Positions 8,045 through 16,042 are shown, counted from the stretch's first letter. The stretch: DNA of 31,033 nt from VFZS01 sp964353255 (GCA_964353255.1 CAYGVJ010000063.1:1-31033); one strand, 5' to 3'. Program-made: numbers and translations. Notes: generated by a model from the sequence alone, not told the origin.

Positions 8045-8454
8045 TTGCCTACGTGGATTCCTCGGTGCTGCTGCGTAAGGTCCTCGGGCAGGCAGGATCG
8101 CTGCGGGAGTGGAGCTCGCTCGAAGGCGTGGTGAGCGCGCTGGTGGAGGTGGAGTGCCTCAGATCGCTGGACTGCTGGCGGCTCAGGGAGCGGACCCCGG
8201 AAGCCGAAGCAGCGCCCAAGCGCGAAGCGGTGTTTCGCCTGCTGGAGAGGGCCGAGGTAGTGGAGGTGAGCCCCGCGGTGCTGAGCCGTGCGGCGCAGCC
8301 GCTGCCCGTCTCGCTGGGCACCCTGGACGCGATCCATCTGGCGACCGCGCTCCTGTGGTCGGAACGGGCCCGCTCCCCTCTCGTGATGGCCACCCACGAT
8401 GCGGCCCTGGGCCTGGCGGCGCGAGCCATGGGGCTGCGCGTAATCGGGCTGTAG
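8041..8454 (+). CDS. PIN-domain ribonuclease toxin (VapC-like)
   Basis: This 137-aa single PIN domain is a Mg-dependent endoribonuclease. VapC toxins typically cut tRNA or rRNA when released from the antitoxin. Visible acidic residues are Asp6 in AYVDSSVLL, Glu in SALVEVECLRSL (about residue 38), Asp in LGTLDAIHLATAL (about 100) and Asp in VMATHDAAL (about 121). This is the full quartet, so it looks active. It is coupled to the Phd-like antitoxin by ATGA. Only four bases separate its stop from the pxpB start, so the toxin is embedded at the head of the oxoprolinase operon. Confidence 0.88.
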   Translation: MIAYVDSSVLLRKVLGQAGSLREWSSLEGVVSALVEVECLRSLDCWRLRERTPEAEAAPKREAVFRLLERAEVVEVSPAVLSRAAQPLPVSLGTLDAIHLATALLWSERARSPLVMATHDAALGLAARAMGLRVIGL

Positions 8455-8458
8455 AGCG

Positions 8459-9127
8459 GTGCGGGCCGAGGTGCATCCTTCCAGCGACCGGTCGGTGGTG
8501 GTCCGCCTGGGCCGCCAGATCGGCGCGGAGGCCCGAGAACGGGTGCGGCGACTGCTGTGGCTGCTCCAGGCGGAGCCGATCGCGGCCGTGCGCAGCCTCC
8601 ACCCGGCGTATTGCTCGGTGCTGGTGAGCTTCGATCCGGCGCGCACGACGCACGCGGAGGTCGGACGCGCACTGGAGGGCTATCTGGAGCGCCTGGATAC
8701 GGTTCGGCTGCCGCAGCCGCGCGTGGTTGAGATTCCGGTGTGCTACGGCGGAGAGCACGGCCCGGACCTTGAGGAGCTGGCGGCTCACTGCGGCCTCGCG
8801 CCTTCCGAGGTGGTAGAACTGCACGCGGCAGGCGACTACACGGTGGATTTCCTGGGTTTTGCGCCGGGCTTTGCCTACCTGTCGGGCTTGAGCCCGCGGC
8901 TGGCGACGCCGCGTCTGGCGGTTCCACGCCGCCGCGTGCCGGCGGGCAGCGTCGGCATCGCCGGAGAGCAGACCGGTGTCTATCCCTTCTCCACGCCCGG
9001 GGGCTGGCGGCTCATCGGCCGCACGCCGCTCAAGCTGTTTGATGCGGGGCGCGAGCCGATGTCGCTGCTGGGAATAGGGGATCGCGTGCGGTTCGCGGCG
9101 GTAGAGCCGGAGCGGGCATGGCAGTGA
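8459..9127 (+). CDS. pxpB: 5-oxoprolinase subunit B (KipI-like)
   Basis: PxpB is one of three subunits of the prokaryotic ATP-dependent 5-oxoprolinase, which opens pyroglutamate to L-glutamate. The 222-aa product carries the family blocks VCYGGEHGPDLEEL, then GDYTVDFLGFAPGFAYLSGL. PRRRVPAGSVGIAGEQTGVYP and GGWRLIGRTPLKLFD follow. The start is a GTG at 8459 (a second GTG at 8471 is possible), four bases after the PIN toxin stop, with no obvious ribosome site. The gene overlaps pxpC by ten bases. B. subtilis KipI was first known as an inhibitor of the sporulation kinase KinA; here the operon context supports the metabolic role. Confidence 0.93.
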   Translation: MRAEVHPSSDRSVVVRLGRQIGAEARERVRRLLWLLQAEPIAAVRSLHPAYCSVLVSFDPARTTHAEVGRALEGYLERLDTVRLPQPRVVEIPVCYGGEHGPDLEELAAHCGLAPSEVVELHAAGDYTVDFLGFAPGFAYLSGLSPRLATPRLAVPRRRVPAGSVGIAGEQTGVYPFSTPGGWRLIGRTPLKLFDAGREPMSLLGIGDRVRFAAVEPERAWQ

Positions 9128-10191
9128 TCGAGGTGCTGTCGCCGGGGCTGCTGACTACGGTGCAAGATCTAGGCCGCCACGGCTACGGCCATCTGGGCGT
9201 CTCGCCTTCCGGCGCCGCGGACCCGGTAGCCTTGCGCCTGGGCAATCTCCTGGCCGGCAATGCGCCCACCGCCGCCGCGCTCGAAATGACGCTGGCCGGA
9301 GGAAGATTCCTGTTCCCAGAGGGCGCCCTGGCCGCGCTCGCCGGCGGCGACTTCGAAGCGACCCTCGACGGCCACCCTGTGCCCATGTGGGCTGCTCTGG
9401 AGATCCCTCCGGGCGGGACGCTGGCGGTGGGCGCGGCCCGCTCGGGTGCGCGCTGCTACCTCTGCGTGCGCGGCGGCATCGCGGTGCCGCTCTTTCTCGG
9501 AAGCGCCTCGACGCAGCTTGCCTGCGCCTTGGGCGGGTTCCACGGCCGCCGCCTGCGGCGGGGTGACCTGCTGGAAACAGCCGCCGCCCAGGGTCCGGTA
9601 GCGCCCCGCGCGCTCTCCTCGAGGGCCTTGGAGTACCTGGCGCCGTCAAAGACTCTCCGCGTCACTCGGGGTCCCGAGTGGGAGAGCTACGACGCGTCCT
9701 CGCGCGAGGCTTTCCTCTCCACGCCCTACCGCGTCGCCGCGGATTCCGATCGCGCCGGCCTGCGCCTGGAAGGGGCATCGCTAGTGTCCTGCTTCGCAAA
9801 TGCATCAGCAATGCTTGCTTGTGGGGCAGGCCTTCAGCCTGCCGCGCCGCAGGCGAAACCGCCTGCGCCACGTGGCAGCGCATTTCCGAGGGGATTGCGA
9901 AGCAGGACACTAGCGATGCGTGCGCCGGGCCGAATGATCACCGAGGGCGTCGATCTAGGCACGATTCAAGCGCCGCCCTCGGGCCAGCCGATCATTCTCC
10001 TCGTCGAGCAGCAGACCACGGGCGGCTACCCGCGCGTCGGCGTGGTGGCCTCCGTCGATCTGTTCCGCCTGGGCCAGCTCCGCCCCGGCGATGAGGTCCG
10101 CTTCCGGCTGGTAAGCCTGGAGGAGGCCGTACGGCTGATCCGCGAGCAGGAACAGTTGCTCACCTCCGAGGAGTTCCTCTTTGCCGATTGA
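9118..10191 (+). CDS. pxpC: 5-oxoprolinase subunit C (KipA-like) carrying an in-frame 43-codon insertion
   Basis: PxpC pairs with PxpB and PxpA in 5-oxoproline hydrolysis. Family blocks are clear: SPGLLTTVQDLGRHGYGHLG at the N terminus, then SGAADPVALRLGNLLAGN. Beyond these, GVDLGTIQAPPSGQPIILL and QTTGGYPRVGVVASVDLFRLGQ lie in the C-terminal half. The protein is 357 aa, somewhat longer than usual. The excess is one Ala/Pro/Arg-rich block, residues about 223-265, encoded by a 129-bp inverted-repeat element (9784-9912). Removing it restores a continuous LEGASLAMRAPGRMITEGVD. Whether the enzyme tolerates the insert is unknown; it lies just before conserved C-terminal motifs. The gene overlaps pxpB by 10 bp and the MFS gene by 11 bp. 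Confidence 0.92.
   Translation: MAVIEVLSPGLLTTVQDLGRHGYGHLGVSPSGAADPVALRLGNLLAGNAPTAAALEMTLAGGRFLFPEGALAALAGGDFEATLDGHPVPMWAALEIPPGGTLAVGAARSGARCYLCVRGGIAVPLFLGSASTQLACALGGFHGRRLRRGDLLETAAAQGPVAPRALSSRALEYLAPSKTLRVTRGPEWESYDASSREAFLSTPYRVAADSDRAGLRLEGASLVSCFANASAMLACGAGLQPAAPQAKPPAPRGSAFPRGLRSRTLAMRAPGRMITEGVDLGTIQAPPSGQPIILLVEQQTTGGYPRVGVVASVDLFRLGQLRPGDEVRFRLVSLEEAVRLIREQEQLLTSEEFLFAD
9784..9912. mobile_element. MITE-like element inserted in frame inside pxpC
   Basis: Terminal inverted repeats gtgtcctgcttcgcaa (9784-9799) and its complement (9895-9910) are perfect over 16 bp. Each end abuts a TA inside CTAG (9781-9784 and 9910-9913), matching a TA duplication as made by IS630/Tc1-type transposases. 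The flanks gcatcg and cgatgc extend the total symmetry to 25 bp per arm (9775-9799, 9895-9919), because the empty site is itself palindromic. The interior holds two 7-bp hairpins, ggcaggc/gcctgcc and gcaggcg/cgcctgc. Net gain is 129 bp = 43 codons, with no stop in the host frame. No transposase gene is present, so mobilisation would need one elsewhere. Confidence 0.85.
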
Positions 10192-11422
10192 CCGCCAGCC
10201 CGTACCCTGGCGCCGCGCCGCCACGCGGGAGCAGTGGCGAACCCTGGTCGCGGCCCAGCTTGGCTGGATGCTGGATGCGACCGACGTCATGCTGTACGCC
10301 TTCGCCCTCACCGCCATCCGGGACGAGTTCGGGCTGAGTTCGGCCGCCGCCGGGGCGCTGGCGTCGGTGACCCTGGTGGCTTCCGCCGCCGGTGGCGGCC
10401 TGGCCGGGTGGCTGGCCGACCGGCACGGCCGCACGCGCGTCCTGATGGGCTCCATCCTGGTCTACTCCGTCTTCACCGGGCTTACCGCGACCGCCCGTTC
10501 AGTCACGGAACTGGCGCTCTGGCGTGCGCTGGTGGGCATCGGCCTGGGCGCCGAGTGGTCCGCCGGATCGGTGCTGGTGGCGGAGACCTGGCCGGCGGAG
10601 CACCGCGGGAAGGCCATCGGATTCATGCAAGCCGGCTGGGCCGTGGGCTACATTCTGGCCGCGCTGCTGGCGGCGGCGATCCTGCCTGGCTGGGGCTGGC
10701 GTCCGCTGTTTGTCGCAGGCACGTTGCCCGCCTTGCTGACCTTCTGGATCCGGCGCGCCGTGCCGGAGCCGGAAGTCTGGAAGCGGCAACCGCGGCACGC
10801 GCCGGCGCTCGGGGAAATTTTGCGGCCGCCGCTCGCCCGCCGCACCTTGCTCGCCACGCTGCTCTGCTCGGTGCTGCTGTTCGCTTACTGGGGACTGTTC
10901 ACCTGGATCCCGGCATATTTGGCGAGTCCCCTCTCGCAGGGCGGGGCGGGGCTGGGCCTCGTCAAGTCCTCGGCCTGGATCGTGCCCATGCAGATCGGGG
11001 CTTTCCTGGGCTACACGCTGTTCGGCTTTCTTGCGGACCGCTTCGGGCGGCGCCCAGTGTTCCTGTTCTTCGTGCTTGGGGCGGGCATCATGGCGCCGCT
11101 CTATGGCGCCGGCCACCGCAGCGAGACGCTGCTGCTGGCCCTGGGCCCGCTAATCGGTTTCTTCGGCCACGGCTATTTCAGCGTCTTCGGCGCCCTGCTG
11201 GCTGAGTTGTTCCCCTCGCGGGTACGCGCCACCGCCCAGGGCCTCTGCTACAACACGGGCCGCGCCGCCAGCGCCCTGGCGCCCGCGGCCATTGGCGCCG
11301 TCGCTGCCCGCGTCGGCCTGGGCGGCGCGCTGGGCGTCACTTCCGCTTTCTTCTTCGCTGCCGGCGCGCTGATTTTCACGCTGCCGGAGACACGGGGGGC
11401 GGATCTCGAAGGGGCCCAATGA
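10181..11422 (+). CDS. MFS transporter (metabolite:H+ symporter type) in the oxoprolinase operon
   Basis: This 413-aa inner-membrane carrier has about twelve hydrophobic segments. The first contains a DATDVMLYAF motif like that of aromatic-acid/sialate symporters. Motif A appears twice, GWLADRHGRTR after the second segment and GFLADRFGRRP at the start of the second half. The TTG start at 10181 overlaps the pxpC stop; a later Met (WMLDATD) would cut into segment 1. Its stop overlaps the pxpA ATG in an ATGA. Position between pxpC and pxpA suggests it imports 5-oxoproline or a related amino acid or carboxylate; that substrate is inferred from context only. Confidence 0.88.
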   Translation: MPIDRQPVPWRRAATREQWRTLVAAQLGWMLDATDVMLYAFALTAIRDEFGLSSAAAGALASVTLVASAAGGGLAGWLADRHGRTRVLMGSILVYSVFTGLTATARSVTELALWRALVGIGLGAEWSAGSVLVAETWPAEHRGKAIGFMQAGWAVGYILAALLAAAILPGWGWRPLFVAGTLPALLTFWIRRAVPEPEVWKRQPRHAPALGEILRPPLARRTLLATLLCSVLLFAYWGLFTWIPAYLASPLSQGGAGLGLVKSSAWIVPMQIGAFLGYTLFGFLADRFGRRPVFLFFVLGAGIMAPLYGAGHRSETLLLALGPLIGFFGHGYFSVFGALLAELFPSRVRATAQGLCYNTGRAASALAPAAIGAVAARVGLGGALGVTSAFFFAAGALIFTLPETRGADLEGAQ

Positions 11423-12180
11423 AAACCATCGACCTCAACTGCGACATGGGCGAGCTGCCGGAGGCCATCGCCTCCGGCGCGCAGGAAGCCTTGATGCCCT
11501 TCATCACGTCGGCGAACATCGCCTGCGGCGGCCACGCCGGCGACGAGGGGACCATGCGCGCCACTATAGAGCAGGCGTTACGCCGCGGTCTGGCGATCGG
11601 CGCTCACCCCGGTTACCCGGACCGGGAGAACTTCGGCCGGGTATCGCTCGAAATGCCGCCCGCGGAGATCGCCCACTCGGTCTACGCCCAGCTCTGCGTT
11701 CTGGCTTCAGTGGCCGCATCTGCCGGCGCTCGAATCACGCAGGTCAAGCCTCACGGCGCACTTTACAACGACGCCGCCAAGGACCCCGCCGTGGCCTTAG
11801 GCATCGCCGAGGGCGTGGCGCGCTTCAGCTACGACGTCACACTGATCGGGCTGGCGGGCTCGACGATGCTGGAGGTCTTCCGCCAAGCCGGTTTCGCCGC
11901 CGCGGCCGAGGCCTTCGTTGATCGCCGTTACGAGCCTGACGGCTCCCTGCGCTCGCGCCGCCTCGCCGATGCCTTGATCGACGGCCCCGAAGAAGCCGCG
12001 CGCCAGGCCCTGGAGATCGTCGAGCGCGGCCGCGTCAACGCCTCGGGGGGCTCCTGGGTCGCTGTGGCCGCCGACACGCTGTGCCTCCACGGGGACACAC
12101 CTGGAGCCCTGGACATCGCCAGGGCGGTGGGGGAGAGCCTCCAGCGGGCGGGCATCAGCCTAGCGCCGCTCGGCCGGTAA
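11419..12180 (+). CDS. pxpA: 5-oxoprolinase subunit A (LamB/YcsF family)
   Basis: PxpA is the third subunit, required with PxpB and PxpC for ATP-driven conversion of 5-oxoproline to glutamate. The 253-aa product shows the family hallmarks in order: IDLNCDMGE at residue 4, SANIACGGHAGDE near 35, GAHPGYPDRENFGR near 58, and QVKPHGALYND near 108. LCLHGDTPGA is near 220. It is the last gene of the pxpB-pxpC-MFS-pxpA unit and is coupled to the transporter by ATGA. Glutamate from this pathway could feed the glutamine synthetase encoded 6 kb away. A decayed copy of its 3' end lies at 15288-15368. Confidence 0.95.
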   Translation: MKTIDLNCDMGELPEAIASGAQEALMPFITSANIACGGHAGDEGTMRATIEQALRRGLAIGAHPGYPDRENFGRVSLEMPPAEIAHSVYAQLCVLASVAASAGARITQVKPHGALYNDAAKDPAVALGIAEGVARFSYDVTLIGLAGSTMLEVFRQAGFAAAAEAFVDRRYEPDGSLRSRRLADALIDGPEEAARQALEIVERGRVNASGGSWVAVAADTLCLHGDTPGALDIARAVGESLQRAGISLAPLGR

Positions 12181-12272
12181 TGACCGGGGTTGTCGGGTAG
12201 GGTATCGCCACGTGGGCATTCCAGGGCAGAAGTCCGGCAGGCACACGCGCAGATTTTCGCGTAACCTTTGCG

Positions 12273-12308
12273 ATACTCAGACGTCTTAATACTGTGAGGT
12301 CTGAGTAT
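12273..12308. promoter_or_regulatory. Operator palindrome overlapping the padR start
   Basis: atactcagac (12273-12282) and gtctgagtat (12299-12308) are perfect 10-bp inverted repeats with 16 bp between them. The right arm covers the first two bases of the padR ATG. TAATAC (12287-12292) inside the spacer could be the -10 box, with no convincing -35. The placement fits autorepression of the padR-permease unit by the PadR dimer. Confidence 0.6.
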
Positions 12309-12636
12309 GCCCAAGCCCGACTCTCTCCAAGGCTCGCTCGATCTGCTCGTGTTGAAGATCCTCTCGCGCCGGGCCCGCCTGCACGGCTACGCCATCATGT
12401 CCGCCATCCAGGGCATGTCCGGCGAAGTGCTCCGCGCCGAGGAGGGTTCGCTCTATCCGGCGCTGCACCGGATGGAGGAAGCCGGCTGGATTCGCGCCGA
12501 ATGGGTCACCAAAGACACCGGACGCCGGGCACGCCTGTATGAACTGACGGCGGCGGGCAAGAAGCAACTTGCCGCCGAAGAGTCGCGCTGGCAGGCGGTG
12601 ACTTCGGCCGTAAATCGCGTTCTGAGGACGGTCTGA
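12307..12636 (+). CDS. PadR family transcriptional regulator
   Basis: This 109-aa winged-helix repressor matches the small PadR subclass. The sequence opens SLQGSLDLLVLKILS, continues with HGYAIMSAIQ, and has the EEGSLYPALHRMEEAGWI recognition region near residues 45-60. The wing (RARLYELTAAGKKQL) follows, and a short C-terminal dimer helix ends the protein. A perfect palindrome spans its own start codon. One base separates its stop from the ATG of the large permease, so the two are an operon. In acidobacteria such PadR genes are regularly found directly before ADOP permeases; the inducing signal is unknown. Confidence 0.93.
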   Translation: MPKPDSLQGSLDLLVLKILSRRARLHGYAIMSAIQGMSGEVLRAEEGSLYPALHRMEEAGWIRAEWVTKDTGRRARLYELTAAGKKQLAAEESRWQAVTSAVNRVLRTV

Positions 12637-12637
12637 T

Positions 12638-15280
12638 ATGTCTTTGTGGTCGCGCATCACAAATGTGCTTCGCGGCGATCGTTTGAGCCGCGAGATCGAT
12701 GAAGAGTTCGAGTCGCACATCGAAGAAGCGATCGATCAGGGCCGCGACCTCGCCGAAGTTCGGAGGGCGTTCGGCTCCGCGCTGCGGCAGCGGGAAGAGA
12801 GCCGCGACATCCGGCTCATCCCGTGGCTCGATTCGCTCCGTGCCGATGCCGTCTTCGGCTGGCGGCAGCTCAAGAAGAACAAGGTGACCTCCGCCGCGGC
12901 GATCCTGTCACTGGCTCTGGCGATCGGGGCATGCACATCGGCATTTCGGATCATCGACGCCCTGCTGCTGCGGCCTTTGCCAGTGATGGAGCCCGAGCGG
13001 CTGTACGTTCTTTCTCGTCAAGGATTCGGTGCCGATGGCAAGCCCGCAACGTACGACGGCTGCGAGTATCCGCTGTTCCGCCAGATGCGCACCGCGGTGA
13101 GGGATAAGGCCGAGTTGATTGCGATCTCGTATCCCATGCGGATGGATGTGACCTACGGGTCGGACCACGAGATGGAGAGAGCGTACCGGCAATACATTTC
13201 GGGGTGGATGTTCGGCTCGTTCGGACTCCGGCCCGCCCTGGGGCGGCTGTTCACCGAGAACGACGATCTCAAGCCAGGCGCGCATCCGTACGCTGTGCTT
13301 TCTCACGACTATTGGACGAGCCGCTTCGGACAGGATCCGAAAGTGATCGGGCGCAGATTCCGGATGGGCAACGAGCTTTACGAGATCATCGGCGTCGCCC
13401 AGGAGCGCTTCACCGGCACCGAGACCGGCACCGTGACCGACATCTTCGTTCCCACGATGATGCATGCCGGGGTCAACCGTTCAAACTGGAGTTGGTTCCG
13501 GACGTGGGCGCGGCTGAAGCCGGGCGTGGCCGCCGAACCTGTTCGCGAGAGGCTGCGCCCCGTGTTTCGAGCATGGCGCGAGGAGAGGGTGAAGGGGTTC
13601 GCCGGATGGCCCAAACAGCGTCGGGATCATTTCGTCAACGAAACGCTATTGCTGGAGCCCGCGGCCGCGGGCGTTTCCAGGTTGCAGAGAGACTACCGCC
13701 GTCCGCTGGCGGCTCTTGGTGCGTTGGTGGCGCTGGTGCTGCTCATTGCCTGCGCGAACGTCGCCAACCTGATGACAGCCCAGGCGGCGGCGCGGGCGCG
13801 CGAGATGGCGCTCAGAGTCTCGATCGGCGCGGGACGATGGCGTCTGGTGCAACTGGTCCTGGTGGAAAGCGCCTTGCTGGCGTTCTTCGCGGCCGCGATC
13901 GGCGGGTTGTTCGCATGGTGGTCCGCGCCGTTCGTCGTCGGCATGATCGATTCGCCGGACAATCCGGCACGCTTGTCTCTTCCGGCGGACTGGCGGGTGC
14001 TGGGATTCGGCCTGGCGCTGGCCCTTGGCGTGACGTTCCTGTTCGGTTTGGCGCCGGCGCTACGCGCCTCGGGAGTCAAGCCGGTTAGCGCGCTCAAAGG
14101 CGGAGAAGACCCGCACTCGCGACGCCGCTTGATGCATGCGCTCGTCGCCGTACAGGCCGCCTTTTGTTTTCTGGTGCTTTTCGTCGCAGGTCTGTTTGTC
14201 ACCACGTTCGACCGCCTGTCGAATCAGCCCACCGGGTTTTCCGCCGAACGGGTTCTCACTCTCGATACCGTCTCCGAACGTGCTCAACCACCGGCCTTCT
14301 GGGACCAGGTGGCCGAACATCTGCGCGCGGTGCCAGGGGTCGAGACGGTCGCGCTGGCCGGATGGGCGCTGCTGACCGATAGCAGTAGGGCCGAGTTCGT
14401 ATCGATCAACGGCGCGCCTCCGACCGAGGTTCTGGCCTACTTTCTGGATGTCTCGCCCGGCTGGACAGAAGCAATGAAGATTCCCCTCATCGACGGGAGG
14501 GACTTCCGCGCCAGCGACACGTCTCCAGGCGTTGCGATCGTCAACAATGCTTTCGCGAAGCAATACTTCAACGGTGAGAATCCAACCGGAAAGTCGTTCG
14601 AGAGCAGGGGGGGTATGCGCTTTCAGATCGTGGGTCTGGTCCGCGATGCCCGCTACCTCAACATGCGCGAGCCCATCTTGCCGACGGCCTATGTTCCGTT
14701 TCACTCGATCAACGCCACGGGCGTGTCGCAGCCCAGAAGTTGGGGGACGTTCATCGTGCGCACGTCCGGCTCCAACCCACTCGCGCTCGCGCAGAGCCTG
14801 CGGCGCGAGGTGTCGCGTGCGCGGCCCGAATTCCGCGTCAGCACCATCCGCACACAAACGGAGATCAATCAGTCGCACACCGTCCGCGAGCGGCTGCTGG
14901 CGATGCTGGCGCTGTTCTTCGCGGTGGTGGCGCTGCTGCTCGCGGGTGTCGGCCTGTATGGCGTGCTCGACTACTCGGTGCTACAACGCCGGCGCGAAAT
15001 CGGCATTCGCATAGCGATTGGCGCGCAAGCCGGCGAGATCGCGCGGCGCGTGACCGTGGATGTCTTCTCGATGGTGCTCGTGGGGGCGGCTGCGGGCCTC
15101 GCGCTCGGCATGGCAGCGGTGCGCCACATCGAGTCGCTGTTCTACCAGGTAAAGGCCACCGACTTGAGCGTGCTGGCGCTTCCGTCGCTGACCATTCTCG
15201 CGGCGGCGCTACTGGCCGCACTGCCAGCGGTGATCCACGCGGTCCGAATCGACCCGGTCACCATGCTGCGCGCCGAATAG
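12638..15280 (+). CDS. Acidobacterial duplicated orphan permease (ADOP), MacB/FtsX-type ABC permease
   Basis: At 880 aa this membrane protein has the ADOP layout. A short N-terminal prefix domain (LRGDRLSREIDEEFESHIEEA, residues about 11-31) comes first. A membrane segment near 85-105 and a periplasmic MacB-like domain follow. The first FtsX unit (about 355-480) ends LFGLAPALRASGVKPVSALK. A second transmembrane segment (about 500-525) precedes a second periplasmic domain. The second FtsX unit (about 745-880) includes LQRRREIGIRIAIGAQ and ends DPVTMLRAE. No ATPase gene adjoins it, hence 'orphan'. MacB-like relatives export peptides or lipids by mechanotransmission; the cargo here is unknown. 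It follows padR by one base and is presumably controlled by it. Confidence 0.92.
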   Translation: MSLWSRITNVLRGDRLSREIDEEFESHIEEAIDQGRDLAEVRRAFGSALRQREESRDIRLIPWLDSLRADAVFGWRQLKKNKVTSAAAILSLALAIGACTSAFRIIDALLLRPLPVMEPERLYVLSRQGFGADGKPATYDGCEYPLFRQMRTAVRDKAELIAISYPMRMDVTYGSDHEMERAYRQYISGWMFGSFGLRPALGRLFTENDDLKPGAHPYAVLSHDYWTSRFGQDPKVIGRRFRMGNELYEIIGVAQERFTGTETGTVTDIFVPTMMHAGVNRSNWSWFRTWARLKPGVAAEPVRERLRPVFRAWREERVKGFAGWPKQRRDHFVNETLLLEPAAAGVSRLQRDYRRPLAALGALVALVLLIACANVANLMTAQAAARAREMALRVSIGAGRWRLVQLVLVESALLAFFAAAIGGLFAWWSAPFVVGMIDSPDNPARLSLPADWRVLGFGLALALGVTFLFGLAPALRASGVKPVSALKGGEDPHSRRRLMHALVAVQAAFCFLVLFVAGLFVTTFDRLSNQPTGFSAERVLTLDTVSERAQPPAFWDQVAEHLRAVPGVETVALAGWALLTDSSRAEFVSINGAPPTEVLAYFLDVSPGWTEAMKIPLIDGRDFRASDTSPGVAIVNNAFAKQYFNGENPTGKSFESRGGMRFQIVGLVRDARYLNMREPILPTAYVPFHSINATGVSQPRSWGTFIVRTSGSNPLALAQSLRREVSRARPEFRVSTIRTQTEINQSHTVRERLLAMLALFFAVVALLLAGVGLYGVLDYSVLQRRREIGIRIAIGAQAGEIARRVTVDVFSMVLVGAAAGLALGMAAVRHIESLFYQVKATDLSVLALPSLTILAAALLAALPAVIHAVRIDPVTMLRAE

Positions 15281-15287
15281 ACGCCGG

Positions 15288-15368
15288 GCCAGGCCCTGGA
15301 GATCGTCGAGCGCGGTTTGGGAAAAGCTCGCACGGGCCGGCGTCCGCGTGGCGGGGCTAGGACGGCTG
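15288..15368 (+). pseudogene. Decayed remnant of a second pxpA 3' end
   Basis: Positions 15288-15315 repeat 28 bases of pxpA (12002-12029) exactly. From 15315 onward the sequence aligns without gaps to the last ~54 bases of pxpA at roughly 70 percent identity. It reads EKLARAGVRVAGLGR against GESLQRAGISLAPLGR in pxpA. About 100 bases between the two blocks are missing and the frame shifts there, so it cannot be functional. The remnant begins eight bases after the permease stop and runs into the 3' end of the next toxin gene. The padR-permease cassette is thus bracketed by pxpA and a pxpA relic. Confidence 0.6.
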
Positions 15369-15821
15369 GGATCTTGCCGCGGCGGTTCCCAGTAGCTCCA
15401 GGTGGCTGGGTTCGGCGCCGACGACCGCCTTGAGCGGGATGGACCGGTCGAAGGTGGCGAGCTTCCCTTTGTGGCTGACCGCCAGCCCCAGCAGATAGAC
15501 GTCGGTAATCTTCTGATGGCTCCCGATGAACTGCGCGCGGAACAGGTTTTCACCGAGCAGCGAGAGTTCGTCTGCCCAGAACTGGTGATCCGGGCTGGCG
15601 CAGAAGAGGCGGAGGCGGGAGATCACCTCCGCGGGGGTGGCTTCCACCGTCGGGTAGGCGGGGTTGCTCAGGACGCGGACGCAGCCGTTGACGGTGAGGG
15701 GGCAGGTGGCCCAGCCGCGCCGGCGGTGGGCGCCGAACCAGCGGTGGGCATCTTCGTGGTTGGGGTGCGCGGGGTCGAACAGGGCCACGAGGACGTTCAC
15801 ATCCAGCAGGGCCACGCTCAT
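15357..15821 (-). CDS. PIN-domain toxin (VapC-like)
   Basis: This 154-aa PIN domain has Asp7 in ALLDVNVLVALFD. Near residue 43 it has TVNGCVRVLSNPAYP, typical of one PIN subgroup in which the second acidic position is not an obvious Glu. Asp in KITDVYLLGLAVSHKG (about residue 107) and Asp in LATFDRSI (about 125) follow. It is translationally coupled to the upstream RHH antitoxin (ATGA at 15818-15821). Its last codons lie over the pxpA remnant, so the C-terminal tail (GTAAARSQPS) may have been altered when that junction formed. An active RNase toxin is expected but the non-canonical second site lowers certainty. Confidence 0.85.
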   Translation of the reverse strand: MSVALLDVNVLVALFDPAHPNHEDAHRWFGAHRRRGWATCPLTVNGCVRVLSNPAYPTVEATPAEVISRLRLFCASPDHQFWADELSLLGENLFRAQFIGSHQKITDVYLLGLAVSHKGKLATFDRSIPLKAVVGAEPSHLELLGTAAARSQPS

Positions 15822-16042
15822 GACTCGTCCCGTAACTGGTTGACCAGGCCCAGGTGGGGTTTCCGGGCGCCGGGCTTGGGGGTGAACAGCGGCACGCCGT
15901 TGCGCAGCTTGGGAGGCGACTTAGGTTCTAGCGCCTGGCGCGCGAGTTCGGAGATGACCTGGCCGGCGGTCATGCCGCGCTGCCGGGCGAGCTGGCGAGC
16001 CACCTGGAGCACGTCCTCGTCGAGGTTAAGGGTGGTGCGCAT
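15818..16042 (-). CDS. Ribbon-helix-helix antitoxin (VapB/CopG type)
   Basis: This 74-aa protein starts MRTTLNLDEDVLQVARQLA, the beta-ribbon and first helix of an RHH DNA-binding fold, and continues GMTAGQVISELARQAL for the second helix. The tail is Pro-rich (GVPLFTPKPGARKPHLGLV) and would wrap the toxin. The start at 16042 is chosen because the RHH fold begins there; the frame stays open upstream to 16372 but that part overlaps the next gene. TATGCT (16054-16049, minus strand) would put the transcript start on the ATG, so translation is probably leaderless. Confidence 0.85.
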   Translation of the reverse strand: MRTTLNLDEDVLQVARQLARQRGMTAGQVISELARQALEPKSPPKLRNGVPLFTPKPGARKPHLGLVNQLRDES

